This document shows positions 21,801 through 31,664 of a stretch of DNA of 59,470 bases, one piece after another. This stretch comes from a virus: IMG/VR virus record IMGVR_UViG_3300006789_000025, positions 1-59,470 of that record. One strand, given 5' to 3'. Position 1 is the stretch's first letter. The number at the start of each line of letters is the position of its first letter. The translations under genes were made by a program, and so were the position numbers. Below the pieces are notes generated by a model that saw only the letters and a list, made by a program, of their open reading frames with translations, was not told the DNA's origin and searched no databases.

Positions 21801-24800
21801 TTGGGCATGTTGGCTTTGATGAACTTAGAAAGCTCACGCTTGGCTTCTTGCAATGTCTGCGCTCCTTTCCTTCGTTGACGGATATTATTACGCAAGGCAG
21901 CCACTTGCTGAGAGATACTGCGGTTGGCTGAAGTACCAAGCGTTTTATCAAACGCAGAAATCAACTCCTCTTGCACAGCTACAGACTGAGATTGGAATAC
22001 GGGGTTTGCCTTAAGAAGTTCCATGGCCTTCTCCCGTACCTGTCCGTTAGTAGGGGCGGCTTTAGATTTAGCGAAAGCAGCAACCTTGTTCTTTACATCC
22101 TCGAACATCTGCTTGCCCACAGCCATGCCTCCCTCAACATTACCAAATTCTGTAGGAACTTGAGTAGTCTTATCGTACTGCTCAGCCATCGCTTCGTTTA
22201 CCTCAGTAGCTTTATACCCACGGTCAATAAGAAGCTTCTTGATAGCCGCGTCTGAGTACCCTTTGGCCCTGCCCATATCAATGGTATCACGCATACTCAT
22301 GGACTGATTGTCAGTCCCCGTCATGAACTGCATCTCATTCGACAGCCCTACCTCTTGTGCTTGTGAGAACTGTTGGTTCTCAGAGAGCAGGTCTACCACA
22401 ACTGCTTGAGCAAATCCTTCAATGTCAAGGTTCTGAAGTTGCTCTGATGACATATCAGATATACCCGTTAGCTTTTTGATAAAGTTAAAGAGGTCAGTAA
22501 GCCATGCACTAAAGTTTCTTTTTTGTGCGGCAGTAGCAAAAGACTCACCCTTGTTTCCAATAGCAAGAGCCAATGCCTCTTCCCTTACATAAGCATCTAT
22601 CTCTGCTTCTGTAGCTCCGGTTCTTCGCATCTCTTTAATGACACGCTTATACTCTTTATTCTCACGAACTTGAGATTCATATTGGCTGCCCTCGACAAGC
22701 CTGATACCCGCAGCATACGCTTCAGGGTTTAGCTCTTTGGCTGTGTTCAACCATATGTGTCCAAACTCGTGGATAGGGGTGTTGTAGTTTTCAAGAGAAG
22801 GATTCAGGTATACCTTTCCATCGGCCACCACACCGTAAACCTTTTGGTCTTTAGTCGTAAGCTTTTTCGAGTAAGCGTCTTTCATCAAAGCATCGAACTG
22901 CTCTTGACTTGTTACCACCTCGACAGAAGGGAATGAGGCACTTAACCTAGATATGAACTGCTGATACTTAGATACCGCAGGAGCTTCTACTGTAGCCGCA
23001 GTACCTGCAGTCATCATCGCAGAACGCATAGCACCTGAGAAAGCCTCTGATGAGGTCAGAGGTCTACCCTTTTTAACATCTTGTATTTCTCCATACTTAC
23101 GCTTAATAAAAGCACGTATGTTTTTAACGTTAGTGGTTACATCTGACCCCGCCTTTGGTTGCCCTTGCTTGTTGTATAGAGTTACCGTAGTAGAACCATC
23201 AGGATTAATCTGAGTTCTTACATCAATCGTCTTGCCGTTTTTATCTATGACAGTATACTTGTCTCGTTGCTTAGTCTTCTTGGCAATCTTAGAATCAATC
23301 ATAGCCAAGGCATCAGGCAACACGTTCCAAAATGGAACTGTATCTTCCATCACCCCGACTGCGCGGCCTCTAATGTATATAGGATAGTTGTCATGACTAG
23401 GAACTCCCTCAGCTGCCTGCTGTTCCTTGGTCATCATAAAGTTCTTCCAATTCCTTGCGCCCTTTCCAAGGGCTTCTTCTGTAACCTTGTTGCCATCAGC
23501 ATCTGTTACTTCTAAGAGAGTAGTCAAAGCCCCCATAGGAAGGTCGGCTGCAAATTGCTCAATGTTAGCTGCTCTAATATTTTCTATAGTAGCACCTATC
23601 TCCTTTAGTGACATGTGGATATCAACCTTACTTTCTACTTGGTTGGTAGGGAATAGGTTGGTTAGTATGGCAGCCCGAAGGTCTGTACCAAGCTCATCCA
23701 TTTTATCTAGGAACTCTTCAACGGTGGCAGCTTCAAAAGCAGCTTGAGCTTTCTTGTTGTCAGAAGGATTCGTTCCATACTTCCTGCCCTTAAGATACTC
23801 TATGGCCTGCTCGTAAATCTCTTGACCATTTTCTTGCTGAGATATAAGCTCCATAGCGTATCGCATGGTAACCATATTAGAGTCAAGAGCACTTGGCTTC
23901 ATATTGTACACAGCAGTAAAGTCTCCCTTAGCTGCACCTACGATAATAGCTCGTGCTGCATTCTCATCAATCGAAGCCCAAGCTACCTTACCGAAGATAC
24001 CTTCTTGCATTGGGAAGAGAGGGCCGCCCATGCGACTATCATCTACCTTTAGTTGGTCAGCCATAGCTAGGTTTATACTCTTACCCTTCAAGGCAGAAAG
24101 AGCTACACGTTTTACCTTAGCTACTAGAGATTCATTTTCAGTTACGACTATAGGGGTAGTCTCCATAGTGGGAGAATCTACAGTGTAATCGTTTTCTGCA
24201 AGCTCAGGGCTAACCTCATCCATCAGTTCAGTAGCTTCAGCTACCTGCCTGTTAGACATACCCATGCCATCCGTTTTCGTATCAAGCATGAACTGACGAG
24301 TCTGTACGTTGTCGTACCTACCGAATGATTCGCTAGTAGAAAATCCATCAGGCATCTTCTTAGTATCAGAATCTAAATTTCTGATAAGCTCTTTGTTACG
24401 ATTAAGAAGCTCTGTCTTTATCAAAGCTTTCTGAGCTGCCGATAGCTTAGTGTTCGACACAAAGGTGGTAGCCACATATCCTGCCCTATCCCCTACATCA
24501 GACACTACACCCCTACCTCCTTCATATTGTGTATAGTAATACTTACCATCAATAACCCTTTCTTTGAACTCATTGTATGGCTCTCTACCTCTTTCTCGGT
24601 CTAGAATGCTACCATCAAATCCTTGAGTATAAGACTCTTGACCATTTCGAGTTCCAAATGCAGCAAATTTACCCGCACGTATAGGAGCCATAAGTTGCTG
24701 TTTATCAGCAGCGGCTCGCTCTTCAGGGCTGAGTTGAGTTTGCTGTTCTTCAGCTGCAGCTAAACGACGAGCTTTACCTGCAGACCATTTTTTGATAGCG

Positions 24801-27800
24801 CGACCATATGCTTCTTGTGTTGCAAAGTCTGACTCTTGCAATGGGAATTCCTCAGCAGCTATCTCTTCAGCTGTATTCCCTTCTTGTCTAGATGCCAAAA
24901 GCTCCGCCTCAATTTCCGTGCTTGTCTGCTCCACCTCCTCTGCAACGGCCTCTTCTACTACAGGAGCTGCCTCCACTGCAGGAGCTGCTTCCTCTCTACG
25001 CCTGCGATTATCTGCATTCCTAATTGCCGCCCTAGCTTTTCGCTCTGCAATTTTTTGTTGTGCCTTATACTCCTTCCTTACTATCCTTCCAAGTTTAGCA
25101 GTTTCAGTGTCATTCTCTTGCCGTGCTTTTTTAATAAGCTCAGCAAGCTTTTTAATTTTGGTCTCCAACTGCATAGGGGTTTGTTCCCCATACTCAGTTG
25201 TTCCAAGCTCAACTATAGCCGCTCTTGTTTCAGACACTGCTTCAGGTGCTGCTTCTTCTACCGTATCTTCAGCAGCAGCAGATTCGTTCTCGGATAACAC
25301 CACGCTGTTAACACGCTGCAGCAATCCAACCTGTTCTACGGTGGACAGACCACGCTCCTCCGCTGCTTTCTCTGCCTTGGTCTGCTTACGAGTTACTGCG
25401 GCAAGCTTAGCTCTTTCAGAACGGGTACGGGAAGAAGCTTCCTTCTCCTGAATAGCCGTAATCTCTGCGCTCTGCAGGGAGCGTATCCAATTAAAGTACA
25501 GCTCTGCGAGCGGGTCAGTCAAGGCTATCTCCTCCTGAGCAGCCGTCTCTTCTACTACAGGCGCAGCCTCTTCTACTCCTGCTAATTCATTTATCTGTCG
25601 CAACTGCTCTTCAGTAGCAGGGAACTTTCCGTCCGGTCGTGCAAACTTTGGAAGGCCCTTGCCTTGTCTTACTGACTTAGCGGCTTGTACGATTCTCCTC
25701 TTTGATTTAATCTCCTCAACTTCAGCAGCCTCTTGTTTATTTAAAGCAGCAAGGGCAGCGGTCTTAGCGGGCGAGTTCTTACGCCTTTTAATTTTTGCTC
25801 GTTCTTTTTTAAACTTGCTCTTTAACTCTGCTGCTTCTCTCTCGTACCTATTGAGTTCGAGCGTCATCTCATCATCAGTAAGCCGTTCGGTGGGGGCTGC
25901 CTCTTCCTGAGCTACAGCTTCCTCAGCCACAGGAGTGGGGGTTTCAACCCCCACCTCTTCCGCAGCAAGTTCTTGACTAAGCTGCTCAGCCTCACTAGCT
26001 ACAGCTGTCTCGTCTGCAGCAAGCACCTCTTGCTGAAATTTAGTAAGCTTCTTGCCTGCCGCCTGCCTTGCCTCGATACCCGCTACGATACCATCGAGCC
26101 GCTGAGGGTCAATGGTTCCGTTTCTAAAGGCCGTAACATCGCTACGTACAGGGCGGTCAATAGCCTCTACTTGCGCTTCTTCCTCAATCGTCTCTTCCGC
26201 AACTTGGTCTTCGGCAGCAATCGGTTGGGCAGCTTCTCCTGATTCGGATAGTCCTTCTCCCACTGCTGCGCTATCTCCGGATGGTTCGCGTGTAGGAACT
26301 TCCTCTGTGCTTGGCTCTTGAATGGCATCGGCTTCTTGTATTATAGTTTCAACATCGTCCTGAGGAGATAACCTAGAGGCAAGAAGCATCGCGGTCTCAG
26401 GGTCGTTCTTTACTTCCCCCCTTCTCCTTAATCTTTCTAAAGCTGTAGGGCCTGCGCTTTCTACGTAACCAATGAACTCGTCCTTGGTCATGTAGTTTCT
26501 TCCCACTTTATAAGTAGCTACTCCTTTTCTCTTTATAGGGTTTAGCTTAGAGGTATCTACAGGGTCAGCAACTAACTTACCTGTTTCGGATATCTCACGT
26601 ATCTCTTCATTGATAGCAGCAATTTTATTGCCGAATACTTTCTTTCTTTGCTCGGTACTAGATAGCCCATCACGCACCTCCATCAACTCCATCAGCCTTT
26701 CTCGCTGAGCACTTTTATTATTTGCTACGCCACGCAGCACACCTGTTGGGGAGGCTACTGAAAGTAAATCATTAGCCTCTCTACGTAGGCTCATGTTTTC
26801 AAGAATACGCTGTCCTTGCTCAGGTGTTATCTTCCCAAGGCGAGTCATGTTATCAGTCCAACGCTGAATTTGTTTGTCAGTTGAATTGTCAGATGCCATT
26901 ACACCAAGGTCCATCAGCTCATTAGCAAGCCGCTGATTGTTGTTGCCCATGGTGGCCTTGATGATATTCATAGAAGCGTTCGTGCTTTGGTTGCCCAATG
27001 CACCACCTGCCTCAGCAATAATTTCTTTCAGCTCTAGCTCATCACCTACCGAAAGCATTGCCAATGCCTCACCTGCACCCTCGGCAAGTGGGTCATATAC
27101 AGCTCTCTCCGCCACAAAAGTTCCTGCCTTAGCCATTCGAGTAGCCGCCCTAGCGGGTTTAAATACTTTACCCGCAAGACCTCCTGATACATAGTCCATA
27201 GCACCTATCACTAACCCTCGTGTACCTCCACGCACCTTACCTTCCTCCCACACCTTAGGGTCATTGAGAGCTTTTGCAAATGAATCAGGGTCAGTAGGGT
27301 CATAACCCTGAGAACTTACAGCTTCAAGTACCGCACTAGTGTATTCCAACACAAAGCTATTAATAGCCATACCTGTTCTTATTCCATACCCAAGCCCCGC
27401 TACTGCTCCCGGCACAGCACCCGCACCTAAAGCGGTTGAACCAACTACTGCTCCTGTGGCTGCTCCTGTGGCTGCCGTTCCTGCAAGTATCTTACTACCA
27501 TATGGAAGCATCTGAGCGAGGGAGGCACCCATCCACTGCATAGATACTTCAGCGGGGTCGTTTCTCAATGCCCTATACATCTCGGCATTGGTACGGGCAT
27601 TATTAAATCGAGTTAATCCCCGCGCTAACCTACCGTCCTTACCCTCTTCAATAGCTATCATGTCAGCTACAGCCTTAGCCACCGCAGCATCGTCATCCAT
27701 ATCAATGCCAAACCCTCCTAAGGCTTGCCCCACAGGACTCATCTGTAAAAGTATTTCAGCTGCATTACCTGTAGCCAATCCGTTACTCAACTCAGAATTA

Positions 27801-29557
27801 AACCCCTCAAGGTTTTCTACAAATTCCTTCTGCACATTTTTGTTGTGCTTAGCGTTCATGTATAGATTAGAAAGCTCATACTGAACAGCAGCGTCCTCCT
27901 TGGTCTTTAAAACATCAAGGACCTCTCCAACAATATTGTTATAAACCTCCTGTTCTCTACTTGTCTTGGGTACAAAATTAGCAAGCTCAGGAATGCCAAC
28001 ACCTAAAACACGAACGCTCTCTTCATTTATAACCTCAGCTGCAGCTAAAGCAGCTTGATTCATCTTAGCAGCTTTCTGAGCTTTCTGTTGTCGCTCCCCT
28101 TCTAAGTATACATCTAAGTCTTCTTCAACAGTTAGCAGCTCGTCATCGCCAATAATATCCACAAGGGCATCAGCATCCATACGTTTTTCTTGTATGGCTA
28201 TTTCAGCTTGTGAGTTATCTATCCTACCGTCCTCATCAAAGTACTTACCATACAACTCCTTTTCTTTTTCAGTTAAGTCGTCGTAGCCAACTCCTTCTGA
28301 GTTTGCTTCTTCCAAAAATTCTTTCTCGTCTAACAAGGCATCGTAACGCTGACGTGCTTGTTGAAATGCATGATAGTTTTTGCCACGCTCATTAAAAAAA
28401 GATTCTGCCTCTACGTCTACAGTGCTCACTGTCTTCCATCCGCCCTCCGCAAAATCATTGGCTTCCTCTTCGGTAGCAAAAGTAAATACCTCACCCCTCT
28501 TACGTGCCTCCTCAATAGCTTCATCAGGTGACAGCTCTTTCCATGTGTCAGAGTTTAGGTTGGTTTCAAAACCTTCCCTAGGAAACAAAGTAGGAGCTAC
28601 CTTAAATACACCATCTTCCTCAAAGGACATCATCAGGTGAGTAGACTCACTGCCGTCTTCATTACGCAAAGCAACAGGTCGCATCTTCTTTGCACGCATT
28701 GCCTGCGTTGCATAGTTAGCCTCGTTTACCTCTTCCTCACTCTGCCCTTCTTTATAATAGTGAGACTTGATAAAGTCCCTTAGCTTGGCTGACTCTTGCT
28801 GCTTACCCTCATCTGTAAATGGGTCTAGGTCAATGTCAATGCTTGCGCTTTGGTCGTGGTTGTATACCGTCATGGCATCACCCACTCCCTTCTCAATAAA
28901 GTTAAATCCGTATTGTCCAAATTTCTCGGACATATCCCTTACTACCTCCTCCTCGTTCTTTGATATAAGCTCAGGGGTAACAAAAGAATCAGCCATCTCA
29001 TCGGCTGATTTGTAAAATCCCTCGTGCCTCTTTATTAACTCTTGCTCTGCTAAGTCTGCATCTTTCTTGGCTTCTTCAGCCTTGACTTTAGTTGTACGTT
29101 CGAACCCTTTTTTTCGGGCAGCTAGTATACCCTCCTCACTAAACGGGTCAAGCTCAGGCTCTGCTGTTAGCGCATCAACAAAAGCCTGCTCATTGAGTGG
29201 CTCTTCTTGGTCTCCGTAAGAACTAAAGTCAGGCTGCTCAGGAGCTGCCTCAGGAAGCTCTTCAGTAGCATTGATATCGTCAATCGTAAGCGCGGACCGC
29301 CCCGATAAACCACTTTCCAATCGCGAGTCCGTAGGCTCGTCTTTTTTTTTTACAGGCTCCTCAACTGTAGCAGGGAAATACTTACCCTTAAACTCTTCGC
29401 GAGTCTTGGTGTAAAGCCCTCGCTTAGCAACCTCATCAAATATTTTTTCTTGCCCGTTAATATTACCATCATACTTGGCTACAAACTCCTCAAATGTCTT
29501 CGTGTAAAGACCTTGCTCTGTGAGGGTATCATAAAGCTTTTGTAAGTTTTCGTTCAT
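18842..29557 (-). CDS. Giant 3571-aa internal virion / ejection protein
   Basis: The last gene of the virion arm. The N-terminus has two repeats of GLYTKTxEEF (about 16-57). A Gly/Ala zipper-like hydrophobic stretch (AGTAATGAATGAVVGSTALG) at about 690-735 could insert in a membrane. Residues about 1050-1620 are low-complexity Ala/Glu with recurring EEAAPxVEE. A zinc-peptidase motif HEFGH is at 2263-2267 within a peptidase-like segment. The C-terminal 900 residues are helical with further hydrophobic helices, ending in a Lys/Arg-rich tail. Such proteins are packaged and ejected with DNA, forming a channel or carrying enzymes. No RNA polymerase DxDGD-type motif was found. It starts 10 bases after the preceding gene. 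Confidence 0.75.
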   Translation of the reverse strand: MNENLQKLYDTLTEQGLYTKTFEEFVAKYDGNINGQEKIFDEVAKRGLYTKTREEFKGKYFPATVEEPVKKKDEPTDSRLESGLSGRSALTIDDINATEELPEAAPEQPDFSSYGDQEEPLNEQAFVDALTAEPELDPFSEEGILAARKKGFERTTKVKAEEAKKDADLAEQELIKRHEGFYKSADEMADSFVTPELISKNEEEVVRDMSEKFGQYGFNFIEKGVGDAMTVYNHDQSASIDIDLDPFTDEGKQQESAKLRDFIKSHYYKEGQSEEEVNEANYATQAMRAKKMRPVALRNEDGSESTHLMMSFEEDGVFKVAPTLFPREGFETNLNSDTWKELSPDEAIEEARKRGEVFTFATEEEANDFAEGGWKTVSTVDVEAESFFNERGKNYHAFQQARQRYDALLDEKEFLEEANSEGVGYDDLTEKEKELYGKYFDEDGRIDNSQAEIAIQEKRMDADALVDIIGDDELLTVEEDLDVYLEGERQQKAQKAAKMNQAALAAAEVINEESVRVLGVGIPELANFVPKTSREQEVYNNIVGEVLDVLKTKEDAAVQYELSNLYMNAKHNKNVQKEFVENLEGFNSELSNGLATGNAAEILLQMSPVGQALGGFGIDMDDDAAVAKAVADMIAIEEGKDGRLARGLTRFNNARTNAEMYRALRNDPAEVSMQWMGASLAQMLPYGSKILAGTAATGAATGAVVGSTALGAGAVPGAVAGLGYGIRTGMAINSFVLEYTSAVLEAVSSQGYDPTDPDSFAKALNDPKVWEEGKVRGGTRGLVIGAMDYVSGGLAGKVFKPARAATRMAKAGTFVAERAVYDPLAEGAGEALAMLSVGDELELKEIIAEAGGALGNQSTNASMNIIKATMGNNNQRLANELMDLGVMASDNSTDKQIQRWTDNMTRLGKITPEQGQRILENMSLRREANDLLSVASPTGVLRGVANNKSAQRERLMELMEVRDGLSSTEQRKKVFGNKIAAINEEIREISETGKLVADPVDTSKLNPIKRKGVATYKVGRNYMTKDEFIGYVESAGPTALERLRRRGEVKNDPETAMLLASRLSPQDDVETIIQEADAIQEPSTEEVPTREPSGDSAAVGEGLSESGEAAQPIAAEDQVAEETIEEEAQVEAIDRPVRSDVTAFRNGTIDPQRLDGIVAGIEARQAAGKKLTKFQQEVLAADETAVASEAEQLSQELAAEEVGVETPTPVAEEAVAQEEAAPTERLTDDEMTLELNRYEREAAELKSKFKKERAKIKRRKNSPAKTAALAALNKQEAAEVEEIKSKRRIVQAAKSVRQGKGLPKFARPDGKFPATEEQLRQINELAGVEEAAPVVEETAAQEEIALTDPLAELYFNWIRSLQSAEITAIQEKEASSRTRSERAKLAAVTRKQTKAEKAAEERGLSTVEQVGLLQRVNSVVLSENESAAAEDTVEEAAPEAVSETRAAIVELGTTEYGEQTPMQLETKIKKLAELIKKARQENDTETAKLGRIVRKEYKAQQKIAERKARAAIRNADNRRRREEAAPAVEAAPVVEEAVAEEVEQTSTEIEAELLASRQEGNTAEEIAAEEFPLQESDFATQEAYGRAIKKWSAGKARRLAAAEEQQTQLSPEERAAADKQQLMAPIRAGKFAAFGTRNGQESYTQGFDGSILDRERGREPYNEFKERVIDGKYYYTQYEGGRGVVSDVGDRAGYVATTFVSNTKLSAAQKALIKTELLNRNKELIRNLDSDTKKMPDGFSTSESFGRYDNVQTRQFMLDTKTDGMGMSNRQVAEATELMDEVSPELAENDYTVDSPTMETTPIVVTENESLVAKVKRVALSALKGKSINLAMADQLKVDDSRMGGPLFPMQEGIFGKVAWASIDENAARAIIVGAAKGDFTAVYNMKPSALDSNMVTMRYAMELISQQENGQEIYEQAIEYLKGRKYGTNPSDNKKAQAAFEAATVEEFLDKMDELGTDLRAAILTNLFPTNQVESKVDIHMSLKEIGATIENIRAANIEQFAADLPMGALTTLLEVTDADGNKVTEEALGKGARNWKNFMMTKEQQAAEGVPSHDNYPIYIRGRAVGVMEDTVPFWNVLPDALAMIDSKIAKKTKQRDKYTVIDKNGKTIDVRTQINPDGSTTVTLYNKQGQPKAGSDVTTNVKNIRAFIKRKYGEIQDVKKGRPLTSSEAFSGAMRSAMMTAGTAATVEAPAVSKYQQFISRLSASFPSVEVVTSQEQFDALMKDAYSKKLTTKDQKVYGVVADGKVYLNPSLENYNTPIHEFGHIWLNTAKELNPEAYAAGIRLVEGSQYESQVRENKEYKRVIKEMRRTGATEAEIDAYVREEALALAIGNKGESFATAAQKRNFSAWLTDLFNFIKKLTGISDMSSEQLQNLDIEGFAQAVVVDLLSENQQFSQAQEVGLSNEMQFMTGTDNQSMSMRDTIDMGRAKGYSDAAIKKLLIDRGYKATEVNEAMAEQYDKTTQVPTEFGNVEGGMAVGKQMFEDVKNKVAAFAKSKAAPTNGQVREKAMELLKANPVFQSQSVAVQEELISAFDKTLGTSANRSISQQVAALRNNIRQRRKGAQTLQEAKRELSKFIKANMPKSGIYSQAQINRLVNRVAKATESSLLADMEYVLAQVAIQNEKIKGKLINKLVAQVKKDARKGRSSIGSNKVRRGSIGADAQAFAAELSKVLAAATIKNPAKRQAALDAIRATLETEEAAKAIAKNIQQGFDSLTSKERRVVLKAMAFQEFQGIQDMTLEEVQAITEGYAVEQMMERTILKQTQKERSEKNAEINEGVTAQLKQLFPEFFNTDGSPLNENEINAKAKEARRLWRSGKGQGASARFKGMVAGAKVYVDTFRNNNTGDVIKSVLRGLYHLGTFMNTLGPEMKKQVYDRLNKAESRYLKAYFSETAKLDSLAKQFGFKDYETLRREVYSKESIELEVGKIGKEGPTSVRKEKFDLDKVMRLYALSKNPIQRDKLRRMGMDFDDPAFAAQIEGYLGADLMAFSDAVVDYLSNEYYETVNNVYRETNDVNLNYISNYFPTRTITKTDTKLLEDGDFQAIFDAEFATGLKNRLDVDSEIDLEGASFTTALEDHFQSMERFKAYSADTRTLNSIMNNEAVKTVLKITGMTSMVRQSINQAINPNSGKGAIYTDKALNWMQTAYTGVALAFKAVQVIKQATSAVQAIPDYTYRKDGKRMPVIDIMLWMADYAAVMAQPRKYMRLAEKSSPQFKQRLKLGIKGDIVGLEGGARRIPTIRKQGFRGNVQRAYQKMAGLATVVGDIAGVLGYMANYRRDIINGMEPDVAIEKFEEYNATQQSRRAADRSVIQQNQDAFTRMFTMFGSASLLMINNVVQSGTNIARDAGKGKAPKLKDVRKFYINYGVANALFVGASNFGKLWAGDDDDREEVMKKMAIAMTGLNLLSFVPLLGSTAEGVASYMMGDGFRPGEQGVNPLSNVFRNFRKVETGGDAAIATLKTAADLALKANTNVGIGVYNFVNEQIDDPTLAVQDMESFYESIGVTPSYQPSKFKDGELSEYGKRLEAEKERKKERRESRETPARKARKEAKKAREDARKFKRLPKNKR
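25935..25954. repeat. G-rich hairpin repeat, copy 9, inside a coding sequence
   Basis: GTGGGGGTTTCAACCCCCAC is a perfect 7-bp stem within the giant gene. On the coding strand it encodes VGVETPT in the Ala/Glu/Pro-rich region. All other copies are between genes. Confidence 0.75.
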
Positions 29558-29567
29558 GCTAGATATA

Positions 29568-31655
29568 TTAATCTAAAGGGCCACCACCACCTGTGGTAAT
29601 AGCTTGAAGTTCATCAAAATTCTCAAGCCCTAAGTTAGCAAACATATTGGCAGTAATCTGATTCCCTTTTGCTCTTTCGTCTATAATAATATTATTGACA
29701 GCAAGCCATTGAGCTTCAGTTAAGTTTGCAGGGAACTTAATGGCAGGCTCCATAACATTAGGAATTCCTAAGTTTACGTATGGTTGGTCGGTGTTGCTAA
29801 CAAAAGCACTCCCGCTTTCAATCTCAACAACTCCATTAGTTGCCTGTGCATCTGCGATGCCTGCTGTTTTAAGGAATGAATCAAAGGCATTCATAGTGGC
29901 TAATGATGTAGCCGTTTCATCACCCTGTTCCTGTGGAGCTGACTCCTTAGCAAGATTGATTAGGGAGATTTCTTCTCCGAAACCATCATCAACAGTATCA
30001 TTCATGGTAAGCTTCTGAGCTTCAGGCTCAGGGGCGGGAGCATCAAAACCAAATGGTTTCTCTCCCGTAGTTTGAGAGTGACGGTTTAATCCATCTGTGA
30101 TGCCTGACGCTTTAAGCATAGCCCCTACGTCAGCTGCGTTTCTTACATTGTCAGGTAAGATAGCGGTGACTAGTGATTCTACAAACTGCTCTACGTTATC
30201 ACCCTTAGTGATTGGTGTTCTAGGTTGAACACTTCCATCCTTAAGCAAGTCGTTAACAATAACCTGAGAGCCATCTTCAGAAAAAGAAATCGAGTGTACC
30301 TCATCATTAAGGCCCGCCAAGAAATTTCCTGCAGCCTGAAACTCTTGTTGAACTGCATCGTTATAAGATTGTAGCTCTTCGTTAGTAGCATTAGCAACAT
30401 CTATCGGTGGGATACTTGTACCCCAAAGCTTAGCCAAGTTGGTAACAGCTTGTTCTGCTTGCTTCTTAGCGGACCCTGACTTGCGCTCACCTTCAGTTTG
30501 CGCTCGTTTCTCTCTAGCCTCATAGCCTGTCTCTTTAAAGTTAAGCTTAGACTCTACGCTAGTTCTAACTGTGTCCTCAGCGGCTTTATATTGAGCGTCT
30601 CTATTGGCGAACAAAGCTTCAACCTCATCATTGCTTAATCCACTTTCTCGAAGTTGCGCTTTATATGCCTCCTCATTTTCAACTCCAAACATAGGTACCA
30701 TTGCACCTGAAGAAGGTTGCATTGGATTGGGAACCATCAAGATTAAGTTTGGGTCTTTAGCAGCGGCCTTAGGGTCTTGAGTAAATTCATACAGCCCGTC
30801 ACCATCAGGGTTTAACCTAAGGGTATTGGTCAATACGGATGTTACGTTAGTAGGCGAAGCAAGCTGACCATTAACAGCATCAGATATAGCACTCACAATA
30901 GCAGGTTGCGCCAATGGATTTTCTCGCTCCTTAACTCCGCCTGCCATGATTGCATCTATACGAGTGCCTAATGAAGCAGCAATGGTGTCGGTAGATTTAT
31001 TTATATCGTAAATATCGTACTTAGCATTGAGCCTATTGCGAAGCTCATTTACAGGGGCATACGCTCCCGGATTCTCTTGCATCCTTGCGGTAATTCCTAA
31101 ACCATCCTCAGAATCTACCATGTCTTTTTTCCCAAGGAGAACCTTTCCATCAGTAGGATTAATCCATAAGCGGGAAGAGCTAAAGTTTCCAAGACCACGC
31201 GTAGAATTCATCATGTATTCCTCTAGTGCTTGAGCTTGAGGAAGCCCTGTTTCAGGGTCTACCTCCATACGCTTTTGCAATTCAGCGTACTTGGTATTAA
31301 ACTCTTTTCCAAACTCAAACGCTTCAGTAGTTCCTTGCTGTAGATTGGCTCGGATATTTGTGTAGTCCCTGACATTCATCTGTCCTGACTTCAAAAGCCT
31401 TTCTACCTGAAGGGCATATTCCGCTGTATCAGTAGAGAACTGAGTGGTCCAATCATTAAACCCTTGGTGGTCACCAAGAGGTTGGTTATTGATGTACTCA
31501 TTAAAATCTTTAATGCCGTCATCAATAGCCGCCTTCTTTTCCTGACGGATACGAGCTTCCTCGTTAACCACATCAGACATCTGACGGCCAACCTCATTCC
31601 AATTAATCTGAGATTCCGCACTTCGCTCCGCATACTTATAAAATGTCTTAGCCAT
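29568..31655 (-). CDS. Internal virion protein (cargo), 695 aa
   Basis: A large, mostly helical protein without membrane segments. It starts MAKTFYKYAERSAESQINW; the first third is rich in Glu/Gln/Asn helices (IRQEKKAAIDDGIKDFNEYI). Middle parts have Lys/Glu-rich coiled stretches (ETGYEAREKRAQTEGERKSG). The C-terminus is more globular and Ala/Asn-rich. The place between a 274-aa virion protein and the giant ejection protein fits the middle-sized internal protein of podoviruses (functional analogue of T7 gp15). No enzyme motif identified. Function by position. Confidence 0.6.
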   Translation of the reverse strand: MAKTFYKYAERSAESQINWNEVGRQMSDVVNEEARIRQEKKAAIDDGIKDFNEYINNQPLGDHQGFNDWTTQFSTDTAEYALQVERLLKSGQMNVRDYTNIRANLQQGTTEAFEFGKEFNTKYAELQKRMEVDPETGLPQAQALEEYMMNSTRGLGNFSSSRLWINPTDGKVLLGKKDMVDSEDGLGITARMQENPGAYAPVNELRNRLNAKYDIYDINKSTDTIAASLGTRIDAIMAGGVKERENPLAQPAIVSAISDAVNGQLASPTNVTSVLTNTLRLNPDGDGLYEFTQDPKAAAKDPNLILMVPNPMQPSSGAMVPMFGVENEEAYKAQLRESGLSNDEVEALFANRDAQYKAAEDTVRTSVESKLNFKETGYEAREKRAQTEGERKSGSAKKQAEQAVTNLAKLWGTSIPPIDVANATNEELQSYNDAVQQEFQAAGNFLAGLNDEVHSISFSEDGSQVIVNDLLKDGSVQPRTPITKGDNVEQFVESLVTAILPDNVRNAADVGAMLKASGITDGLNRHSQTTGEKPFGFDAPAPEPEAQKLTMNDTVDDGFGEEISLINLAKESAPQEQGDETATSLATMNAFDSFLKTAGIADAQATNGVVEIESGSAFVSNTDQPYVNLGIPNVMEPAIKFPANLTEAQWLAVNNIIIDERAKGNQITANMFANLGLENFDELQAITTGGGGPLD

Positions 31656-31664
31656 ATCTCACTA

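Noticed and set aside
24792-25451. Long plus-strand frame antisense to the giant gene, and many similar frames over 19-58 kb and 1.2-2.5 kb
   Set aside because: Composition (Ser/Ala-rich, or Leu/Cys-rich) mirrors the opposite coding strand; no leader, no neighbours in register, no terminator.
18842-29557. Giant protein as a virion RNA polymerase (N4 type)
   Set aside because: No recognisable polymerase motifs (such as DxDGD or the single-subunit T/A/B motifs) were found while reading the translation; size alone is not enough.
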